From: an uncultured Bacteroidota bacterium
GTDB lineage: Bacteria; Bacteroidota; Bacteroidia; Chitinophagales; Chitinophagaceae
Assembly: GCA_946479535.1 (NCBI GenBank)
Contig: CAMLGP010000008.1
Coordinates: 1-17,333, forward strand
Direction of reading: 5' to 3'
DNA length: 17,333 nucleotides
This document shows positions 1-5,723 of the stretch, in pieces (the first letter of the stretch is position 1; every line of letters begins with the position of its first letter). The notes beneath the pieces are model-generated. The model saw nothing but the letters and a program-made list of their open reading frames with translations. It was not told the origin of the DNA and did no database searches. Made by a program: the position numbers and the translations under genes.

Positions 1-668
1 TAAGCATTGGTTACAGTTTCAATGCCGGCTGAATAAGTGATCTCGTTCCTTACATTCGGGCGGTCAGATGAAGCAAGGGTTATTCTTTCTTCGAAAGTGC
101 CAGATGACACTGGAATTTCATTGGCTGTAGCTATTGACTGGTAGAAAGGATTATCACTGGCAATAGCAGCAGGTGCATTTTTTTGAAGCTCCTGCAATTG
201 CATTCTGTCTGTCCGGGAAATAGCTGGCTGATCAGCAGGTGAAATGGTGAGCAGATTGTCACTTATATCTGCAGAAAGAATAGCTGGTAATGCAAGAGGC
301 CCAACCATAGCAGGTTCCTCTGGAGTTGCCTTGATAGATGCCAGCTTATTATTGAAAGGAGATACTTTGTTAACTGTTTCTGGTGAAGCTTCTTCAGGCG
401 CTACAGTTTTCTCCTGCAATGAAGATTGAGTGGCCTTTATGGAAGTAACCGGTTGATTTTTGGCAACAGGGTAGCTCATCATCACCCAGGTTACGGCTGA
501 ACCTGTAACAAGCAGTAAAAGTGATAAACCGATCCCGTACCACTTTCTTCGTGTATGCAGGGTACTATTAATACCTTTCCATACCTTCTCGGAAGGGAAC
601 ATCCGGTATTGATCAGCATTCTCTTTAATGTACTGTTCAAACTCGCTATTTCTATAATTACTCTCCAT
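1..668 (-). CDS. Single-pass membrane protein downstream of ECF sigma factor (C-terminus off left edge)
   Basis: An open frame of 222 codons runs from an ATG at 668 to the window edge without a stop, so the gene is cut on its C-terminal side. The first ~42 residues are polar and charged, with a short FPSEKVW motif at about 24-30, and end in TRRK. A hydrophobic segment follows at about 44-64 (rich in L, V and G). The rest is a Pro/Ser/Thr/Ala-rich linker typical of an exported stretch. This gives a cytoplasmic N-terminus, one inner-membrane helix and a periplasmic remainder. It starts 25 nt after the stop of the sigma factor, so the two are probably co-transcribed. From context it could be an anti-sigma-like partner or a membrane-anchored outer-membrane/periplasmic protein of the kind often found behind ECF sigma genes in Chitinophagaceae. 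I recognise no catalytic domain in the visible part, and the function is not assigned. Confidence 0.75.
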   Translation of the reverse strand, partial: MESNYRNSEFEQYIKENADQYRMFPSEKVWKGINSTLHTRRKWYGIGLSLLLLVTGSAVTWVMMSYPVAKNQPVTSIKATQSSLQEKTVAPEEASPETVNKVSPFNNKLASIKATPEEPAMVGPLALPAILSADISDNLLTISPADQPAISRTDRMQLQELQKNAPAAIASDNPFYQSIATANEIPVSSGTFEERITLASSDRPNVRNEITYSAGIETVTNA

Positions 669-693
669 AACCAGTTGCTATTTAGGATACGAA

Positions 694-1284
694 TCACCGC
701 TGGCTGACGGCGGCAAGCCAGTCAAGTTCGTGTTTTGGTCTTTGCATGATCTTTTTACGGATCAATATATCTTCAAGCATCGCCTTAGCCCTGGTATACT
801 GGCTTCGGCTTGTACTTTCTTCAATGTCCAGCATTCCTGCAATTTCCCTGTGGCTGTATCCTTCAATGGCGTACAGGTTTAAAACAGTCCTGTAACCTAT
901 GGGCAGGATCCTGATACACTCAATCACCTGCTTTGCCTGGATAACGGCCGGCACACTTTCCTCTCTCACCTGAATGCCCGTTGCATGAATTATGTCCACA
1001 CTCTCGTTAAACTTCTTGTTCTTCTTTAAAATATTAATACATGTGTGAACGATAATTCGTCTAATCCATCCCTCAAAAGCTCCTCTGTTTTCAAACGTAT
1101 GGATTTGCAGGAAAATCTTTATAAACCCCTCCTGTAACATGTCCTCCGCATCTTCCCTGTTATGTCCGTACCGATAACAAACCGCCAGCATTTTAGCACT
1201 GTACTTATTATACAGTTCACGCTGAGCGGCCGCATCATTGTTTAAACAACCCTTTAAAATGGCTTCTTCGGTCATATTTACCAT
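694..1284 (-). CDS. RNA polymerase ECF-type sigma-70 factor
   Basis: This 196-residue protein has the two-domain ECF layout. Sigma region 2 spans about 24-90 and includes a YGHNREDAEDMLQEGFIKIF core and the following FEGWIRRI segment, which contact the -10 element and core polymerase. Region 4 spans about 122-172 and contains LPIGYRTVLNLYAIEGYSH followed by a helix-turn-helix (REIAGMLDIEESTSRSQYTRAK) for the -35 contact. Region 3 is absent, as expected for ECF factors. The start may be the first ATG (1284) or the Met three codons later; both fit. The adjacent downstream gene is a membrane protein 25 nt away, suggesting a sigma/partner pair in which the partner restrains or signals to the sigma factor. 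That role is inferred from layout only. Upstream lies the repeat-filled intergenic region. Confidence 0.93.
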   Translation of the reverse strand: MVNMTEEAILKGCLNNDAAAQRELYNKYSAKMLAVCYRYGHNREDAEDMLQEGFIKIFLQIHTFENRGAFEGWIRRIIVHTCINILKKNKKFNESVDIIHATGIQVREESVPAVIQAKQVIECIRILPIGYRTVLNLYAIEGYSHREIAGMLDIEESTSRSQYTRAKAMLEDILIRKKIMQRPKHELDWLAAVSQR

Positions 1285-1380
1285 TTGGCTGTCTGTAATT
1301 TAGACAATTTTCGAACACAAATGCTGCACGGGAATTATAATTATATTCCTTTTAAGGAGTGGCCTGGTCGATAAATTCCA

Positions 1381-1540
1381 GCCATTAGCCGTTAGCTATT
1401 AGCCATTAGTTTTAGGGATCTGTGCCGTGGTTCGTGTCCTACGAACCACAAAAGTCAAATCAGTAATGGTTCGTGGGACACGAACCATGGCACCTTGGGA
1501 ACTGTTAGGTAATGGCTAAAGGCTAATAGCTAACAGCTTT
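1381..1540. repeat. Nested imperfect inverted repeat, REP/BIME-like composite
   Basis: Most of the 260-nt space between the sigma gene and the haem-binding gene is one large imperfect palindrome. The outer left arm (1385-1409) has TTAG at 1385, 1392, 1399 and 1406, every 7 bp. The outer right arm has the complementary CTAA at 1516, 1523 and 1530, also every 7 bp. Inside sit two hairpins in opposite orientation. The one at 1427-1449 pairs GTGGTTCGT with ACGAACCAC around loop GTCCT. The one at 1466-1488 pairs ATGGTTCGT with ACGAACCAT around loop GGGAC. The 27-nt stretch 1422-1448 matches the reverse complement of 1467-1493 at 25 of 27 positions. The unique centre is only about 18 nt. Inverted pairs of short hairpins are the architecture of REP/BIME elements; membership of that class is inference. 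Confidence 0.8.
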
Positions 1541-1544
1541 AAAA

Positions 1545-2036
1545 TCACTGAGTCTTCTTTCGTATAAGGCTGTCCAGAGGATATTTAGCCTTCATTTGTT
1601 CCCGTATGCCATCTGCCCAGCCGATCAGGGCAGTTTTCTCGGCATCGCTTAAAATTGCGTCCTTGTGGATCCAGGTATAGGAGTTCAGGGGCATTTCCCC
1701 CTTCTTTACCTGGTCGGCAACTTCTTCCATTTTATGGTATTGGTAGCGAAGCGATTTATTACTGTATTCATCCAGGTTTAATTCCTTTTTGCCTTCCCGC
1801 ACATGGTTGTCCAGCCACCAGTCTACCGGCTGGATCTTGCTATACCAGGGGTACATTGTATTATTGCTATGACAATCATTGCAGGCTTTTTTGAGGATCG
1901 CCTGAACATCTTCCGGAACTGCAAAAACACTTCCTATATAATTGGGCTGGGTGCCTGCTGCCTGGTTCTTTTTGGGATGAAAGAACTGGATAGCTATGAG
2001 TGCTATCAGTAATACTACAAGAATCTTTTTTATCAT
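1545..2036 (-). CDS. Haem-binding domain protein, membrane-anchored or exported
   Basis: A 163-residue protein with an N-terminal hydrophobic segment after MIKK (about 4-19), serving as signal peptide or membrane anchor. A single CxxCH haem c attachment motif follows at Cys52, Cys55 and His56, set in the CNDCHSNNTMYPWYSKIQP context typical of the haem_bd family (PF14376-like). The downstream WWLDNHVREGKKELNLDEY block and the KGEMPLNSY segment also fit that family. The protein probably sits on the periplasmic side and binds haem covalently; the electron partner is unknown. It starts 13 nt after the stop of gpmI on the same strand, so the two are probably co-transcribed, although no functional link is obvious. 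The gene ends just short of the inverted repeat at 1381-1540, which may terminate the transcript. Confidence 0.9.
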   Translation of the reverse strand: MIKKILVVLLIALIAIQFFHPKKNQAAGTQPNYIGSVFAVPEDVQAILKKACNDCHSNNTMYPWYSKIQPVDWWLDNHVREGKKELNLDEYSNKSLRYQYHKMEEVADQVKKGEMPLNSYTWIHKDAILSDAEKTALIGWADGIREQMKAKYPLDSLIRKKTQ

Positions 2037-2049
2037 GGTGCCTGATTGA

Positions 2050-3579
2050 TTATTTTTCCATCAGGATATCACCATCCATTTCTTTCGGTATCGGCAGCTG
2101 CATCATGGTGAGTATCGTGGGGGCAATATCGCCAAGTTTTCCCGGTTTGAGTTTTCCTTTCCAGGAATTATCAATTACGAAAAGAGGAACAAGGTTCAAA
2201 GTGTGGGCCGTATTGGGTGATCCATCTTCATTGATCATGTAATCGGAATTACCATGGTCTGCAGTGAGGAACACGGCATAATCATTGGCCAGCGCTGCAG
2301 TCACCACTTTTTCAACGCATTTATCTACTGTTTCAACAGCCTTGATGGCAGCTTCCCATACACCGGTATGACCTACCATATCTGCATTGGCAAAATTGAG
2401 AACAATGAAATCAGCCGACTTGCTATTGATCTGGGGTAGCAGAGCGTCAGTTACTTCATAAGCGCTCATTTCCGGCTTGAGATCATAGGTAGCTACTTTG
2501 GGAGAAGGGATCATGAGCCTTGTTTCTCCTTCAAAGGGTTTTTCACGTCCACCACTGAAGAAAAAACTTACATGCGGATATTTTTCTGTTTCCGCAATAC
2601 GGATCTGTTTCAATCCATGTTGTTCCAATACTTCACCAATAGTATTTTTAAGATCATCATTCTCGAAGATCACATGCACGTTTTTGAATTTATGATCATA
2701 CTGCGTCATGGTAGTATAATCCAGCTTCAGTTTGTGCATCTGGAATTCGGGTAAATCAATTTGCGTGAGCACTTCTGTTATTTCACGGCAGCGGTCTGTC
2801 CGGAAATTAAAACATAGCACCACATCATCATCCTTTATTGTTGCCAGTGGCTGCTGACCTTCATTGATGATAACGGTTGGCAGTATGAATTCATCCGTTT
2901 TGTTCTGGGCATAAGAATTTTCTACTGCAGCAATTGCATCGGTTGCTTTTTGCCCCTGACCATTCACCATGGCATCATAGGCCAGCTTTACACGTTCCCA
3001 TCTTTTGTCGCGGTCCATGGCATAATACCTGCCACTAACAGTAGCAATTTTACCCGTAGTCTTATTGAGATGGGCCTGCAGTTCAGTAATGAAGCCCAGG
3101 CCGCTTTTGGGATCACAATCCCGGCCGTCTGTAAATGCATGAATATATATTTCCTGTAATCCTTCCTGCTGGCAAAGGCTCACAATGGCCTTTAAATGGT
3201 TGATGTGGGAATGTACCCCGCCATTACTGACCAGACCCAGCAAATGCAGCGGTTTTCCGGCCTTTTTGGCATGACTTAGGGCATCCAGCAAATGTTTATT
3301 TTGAGTGAAAGTTCCGTTCCGGATAGCCACATTTATACGCTGCAATTCCTGGTAAACGATCCGGCCCGCCCCCAGATTCAGGTGACCTACTTCAGAATTC
3401 CCCATCTGACCGTCCGGAAGGCCTACGGCCTCTCCACAGGTGACCAGCGTAGTGTTGGGATACTTTGAATATAAGGACTTTGTGAAAGGAGCGAAAGCAT
3501 GCTGTATAGCGTCCGATGATGCAACTTTACCCAGCCCCCAGCCGTCCATAATGATCAGAATAGCTCTTTTTTGAGACAT
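2050..3579 (-). CDS. gpmI: 2,3-bisphosphoglycerate-independent phosphoglycerate mutase
   Basis: This 509-residue protein interconverts 3-phosphoglycerate and 2-phosphoglycerate in glycolysis and gluconeogenesis using two metal ions (Mn2+ in the best-studied members). The length is right for the family. The N-terminal metal site is Asp12 in IIMDGWG, and the catalytic phospho-acceptor is Ser62 in QMGNSEVGH. The transferase domain shows His123 in GGVHSHINH, Arg153-Asp154 in TDGRD, and the GRYYAMDRDKRW block at about 183-194. The C-terminal phosphatase-like domain has the NADMVGH and TADHGNSD metal-binding motifs. All expected key residues that I can place are present. It is the first gene of a minus-strand pair with the haem-binding protein and is divergent from the DUF4783 gene, with about 197 nt between them. 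A TAATTTTA sequence (complement of 3597-3604) is a possible -7 element. Confidence 0.98.
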   Translation of the reverse strand: MSQKRAILIIMDGWGLGKVASSDAIQHAFAPFTKSLYSKYPNTTLVTCGEAVGLPDGQMGNSEVGHLNLGAGRIVYQELQRINVAIRNGTFTQNKHLLDALSHAKKAGKPLHLLGLVSNGGVHSHINHLKAIVSLCQQEGLQEIYIHAFTDGRDCDPKSGLGFITELQAHLNKTTGKIATVSGRYYAMDRDKRWERVKLAYDAMVNGQGQKATDAIAAVENSYAQNKTDEFILPTVIINEGQQPLATIKDDDVVLCFNFRTDRCREITEVLTQIDLPEFQMHKLKLDYTTMTQYDHKFKNVHVIFENDDLKNTIGEVLEQHGLKQIRIAETEKYPHVSFFFSGGREKPFEGETRLMIPSPKVATYDLKPEMSAYEVTDALLPQINSKSADFIVLNFANADMVGHTGVWEAAIKAVETVDKCVEKVVTAALANDYAVFLTADHGNSDYMINEDGSPNTAHTLNLVPLFVIDNSWKGKLKPGKLGDIAPTILTMMQLPIPKEMDGDILMEK

Positions 3580-3776
3580 GACCGCTTTTGAGAGGCTAAA
3601 ATTAGTACAAATTCAATGATTATCAGGTAACAATGCGTTGTAAATCTACATATCGTAAACTCTATTTGGCCGGAAGGCCTAGAATCTGCCGGGGATTTTG
3701 TTAATTTAGTATCCGGATAATCCGTGCTCCATGGCACATTTTTCGATTTATTATTCCTGTGAAAAAAAATGATTTT

Positions 3777-4169
3777 ATGAAAGCGATTTTTACTTCTTTA
3801 TTGGTTGCATCAGCGATTGTGCTTTCTTCCTTTGGGCAGAACAGCTCTTCCATCGATGAAGTGATCGGCGCATTACGCTCCGGCAACGCCAATGAATTGT
3901 CGAGATATTTTGACGACAATGTTGAAGTAACATTGCCAGTTAAAAGCGACAGTTACAGCAAGGCCCAGGCCCAGCTGATCCTTAAAGATTTCTTTGCCAA
4001 CAACGATGTTCGTGGCTTTGAACTGAAGCATAAAGGTGATGCACCCGGTGGTCACTATTGCATCGGTACGCTGCAAACAAAGTCTGGTAATTTCAGAGCA
4101 CACGTGTTCATGAAATCCAAAGGTGACAAAGAACTGGTTAAGGAATTGCGATTCCAGCCGATTGAATAA
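3777..4169 (+). CDS. Secreted DUF4783-type protein
   Basis: A small exported protein of 130 residues. From the ATG at 3777 it begins MKAIFTSLLVASAIVLSSFG, a clear signal peptide with a likely cleavage after the Ser-Phe-Gly-Gln region. A GTG six codons upstream (3759) is an in-frame alternative. I prefer the ATG because it gives a compact signal peptide and has an A-rich upstream stretch. The mature part (IDEVIGALRSGNANELSRYFDDNVEVTLP, then a KAQAQLILKDFFANN segment and a basic C-terminal strand region) matches my recollection of the DUF4783 family, NTF2/SnoaL-like small secreted proteins found upstream of nadC in this phylum. No catalytic residues are evident and the function is unknown. A strong terminator lies just after the stop. 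Confidence 0.88.
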   Translation: MKAIFTSLLVASAIVLSSFGQNSSSIDEVIGALRSGNANELSRYFDDNVEVTLPVKSDSYSKAQAQLILKDFFANNDVRGFELKHKGDAPGGHYCIGTLQTKSGNFRAHVFMKSKGDKELVKELRFQPIE

Positions 4170-4195
4170 TCTCAGAATAGTTGATGCAAAACATA

Positions 4196-4228
4196 TTGCC
4201 CCGCCATCGGCGGGGTTTTTTATTTTTG
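4196..4228 (+). promoter_or_regulatory. Candidate Bacteroidota promoter for nadC
   Basis: TTG at 4196-4198 is followed, after 22 nt, by TATTTTTG at 4221-4228, a full match to the Bacteroidota -7 consensus TAnnTTTG. The nadC ATG is at 4233, only 4 nt beyond the box, so transcription from it would start at or next to the start codon. The spacer is occupied by the terminator hairpin of the upstream gene. Confidence 0.6.
4199..4221 (+). terminator. Rho-independent terminator after the DUF4783 gene
   Basis: CCCCGCC (4199-4205) pairs perfectly with GGCGGGG (4209-4215) around a 3-nt ATC loop, followed by six T residues (4216-4221) and a further T-rich run. It lies 29 nt past the DUF4783 stop and 11 nt before the nadC start. 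Confidence 0.88.
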
Positions 4229-4232
4229 CGCC

Positions 4233-5090
4233 ATGGATTTTAAAGAAAGACTGCACCACCTCATAGATGAGGCATTAAAAGAGGATGTGGGCGATGGAGA
4301 TCATTCTACTCTTTCCTGTATCAACGCTGCTGCGAAAGGCAAGGCAGTCCTTAAAATAAAGCAGGAAGGCATTCTCGCCGGCATGGAGGTGGCGAAAGAA
4401 ATATTCGCGTATAAAGAACCAGGTGCTGTATTTACGCCCTTTAAAATGGATGGTGATACCATGGCATTCGGCCAAAAAGCCTTTGAAGTGGAAGCTCATG
4501 TACATACCATTCTGCAGTGTGAGCGGCTTGTGCTGAATTGCATGCAGAGAATGAGCGGTATTGCCACCCTCACAAAAAAATATACGGATAAGCTAAAAGG
4601 GTATAAAACAAAAATTCTGGATACCCGCAAAACAACTCCCAATTTTCGTCTGCTCGAAAAAGATGCAGTACGCATTGGCGGTGGTGTCAACCATCGGTTT
4701 GGATTATATGACATGATCATGCTCAAAGACAACCATATTGATTATTGCGGAGGTATTGAAAAAGCCATCAATAAAGCAGCGGAATATGTGCGTACCAACA
4801 AGCCAGGACTGAAGATTGAGGTGGAGGCACGCAGTATTGATGATGTTAAAAAGATCATTGAAACGGGAAAAGGAAAGGTATTCAGGATCTTGCTGGATAA
4901 TTTTAAACCTGAAGACATTGATGGTGCGCTTGCCCTGATAAAAAATGATTTTGAAACAGAGGCCAGTGGAGGAATTACACTGGACAATATTGAAGAATTT
5001 GCCAAAACCGGCGTGGATTATATTAGCTCAGGCGCCCTGATCCACCAGGCCAAAAGCCTTGACCTGAGTTTGAAGGCAGTTATACTTTAA
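4233..5090 (+). CDS. nadC: Nicotinate-nucleotide diphosphorylase (carboxylating), quinolinate phosphoribosyltransferase
   Basis: This 285-residue enzyme converts quinolinate and PRPP to nicotinate mononucleotide, CO2 and pyrophosphate in de novo NAD synthesis. The family landmarks are present in order: an N-terminal EDVGDGDHST segment (about 16-25), LNCMQRMSGIATLT (about 100-113), ILDTRKTTPNFRLLEKDAVRIGGG (about 127-150), the HRFGLYDMIMLKDNHI block (about 153-168), EVEARSIDD (about 196-204), LLDNF, and the C-terminal EASGGITLDNIEEFAKTGVDYISSGAL phosphate-binding strand. Length is normal. The ATG at 4233 follows the terminator and a consensus -7 box almost directly, so the mRNA may be leaderless. 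The SUI1-type gene starts 25 nt downstream and is probably co-transcribed. Confidence 0.97.
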   Translation: MDFKERLHHLIDEALKEDVGDGDHSTLSCINAAAKGKAVLKIKQEGILAGMEVAKEIFAYKEPGAVFTPFKMDGDTMAFGQKAFEVEAHVHTILQCERLVLNCMQRMSGIATLTKKYTDKLKGYKTKILDTRKTTPNFRLLEKDAVRIGGGVNHRFGLYDMIMLKDNHIDYCGGIEKAINKAAEYVRTNKPGLKIEVEARSIDDVKKIIETGKGKVFRILLDNFKPEDIDGALALIKNDFETEASGGITLDNIEEFAKTGVDYISSGALIHQAKSLDLSLKAVIL

Positions 5091-5115
5091 CAGCTCGATA
5101 TAAATTTTCAGTATC

Positions 5116-5457
5116 ATGGGAAAAAAGAATAAACCAGACGCAAAGGGCTTTGTATACAGCACTGATCCCAATTTCAGATTTGAGAATGAATCCAATTCTG
5201 CTGAAACATTACAACCTGCTTTGCAAAAACTAAAGATCCAGCTCAACACCCGGTACAGAGTTGGGAAAGCTGTTACCGTGGTCACGGGTTTTACTGGCAA
5301 TGAAAATGATCTGGAAGAGTTAGGTAAAAAACTAAAGACCTTTTGCGGTACCGGTGGCTCCGCAAAAGACGGTGAGATTATTGTACAGGGAGATCAACGC
5401 AATAAAGTATTACAATACATGCAGCAAAATGGTTACAAACTGGCTAAGATCATCTGA
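5116..5457 (+). CDS. yciH: SUI1/eIF1-like translation initiation factor (YciH type)
   Basis: A 113-residue protein of the bacterial SUI1/YciH family, related to eukaryotic eIF1 and thought to discriminate against aberrant initiation complexes on the 30S subunit. The N-terminal ~35 residues are a basic, flexible tail starting MGKKNKPDAKGFVYS. The SUI1 fold follows, with TVVTGFTGNENDLEELGKKLK (about 53-73), then CGTGGSAKDGEIIVQGDQRNKV (about 76-97) and the closing LQYMQQNGYKLAKII. The CGTGGSAK loop and the IxxQGDxR strand are the most diagnostic parts. It lies 25 nt after nadC on the same strand, probably in one transcript, though a TAAATTTT sequence just upstream could give a second start. Its TGA stop directly abuts the stop codon of the convergent ferredoxin-like gene. 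Confidence 0.93.
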   Translation: MGKKNKPDAKGFVYSTDPNFRFENESNSAETLQPALQKLKIQLNTRYRVGKAVTVVTGFTGNENDLEELGKKLKTFCGTGGSAKDGEIIVQGDQRNKVLQYMQQNGYKLAKII

Positions 5458-5700
5458 TCATTTATCTGACTCTTTATTCCTGTCTGCATTCAGGTAATAG
5501 CTCAATGCGCCACTTGGACATTTTGATACCTGCTCAATGATCTTTTCTGTTGTAGCGCCATCCATTTTTATCCATGGCCGTTCTCGTGGATTAAAGACTT
5601 CCTTCAATCCTTTAAAGCATAAAGCAGAGTGACTGCAAACCCTGGGTTGCCAAACCACAGTTACTTCGTCATTGGTATAATGTAAAATATCTTTGGGCAT
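5458..5700 (-). CDS. Divergent 4Fe-4S mono-cluster (Fer4_19-type) protein
   Basis: An 80-residue cytoplasmic protein. Cys22 and Cys28 in a VCSHSALCFKGL segment and Cys61 in SKCPSGALSY, with His24 nearby, fit the divergent 4Fe-4S mono-cluster family (PF06902-like), as do the VFNPRERPWI and GATTEKIIEQV segments. It probably carries one Fe-S cluster; its redox partner is unknown. It starts 23 nt after the icd stop on the same strand and is likely co-transcribed with it. Whether it serves isocitrate dehydrogenase or is simply a passenger cannot be told. The final codons are charged (NKESDK). The stop codon at 5458-5460 immediately abuts the stop of yciH on the other strand. Confidence 0.9.
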   Translation of the reverse strand: MPKDILHYTNDEVTVVWQPRVCSHSALCFKGLKEVFNPRERPWIKMDGATTEKIIEQVSKCPSGALSYYLNADRNKESDK

Positions 5701-5723
5701 GGTGATAATATTAAATGGTTAAA

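Noticed and set aside
1331..1349. GGAAT...ATTCC inverted repeat upstream of the ECF sigma gene as an operator
   Set aside because: Only five bases pair and the centre is plain AT sequence, which is expected by chance in this composition.
3670..3681. GGCCGGAAGGCC as a terminator or operator in the gpmI-DUF4783 gap
   Set aside because: The stem is only four bases, has no T-run, and similar short palindromes are common by chance.
3873..4259. Long minus-strand open frame opposite the DUF4783 gene
   Set aside because: It is the antisense shadow of a well-supported signal-peptide protein and also crosses the terminator; it has no recognisable domain.
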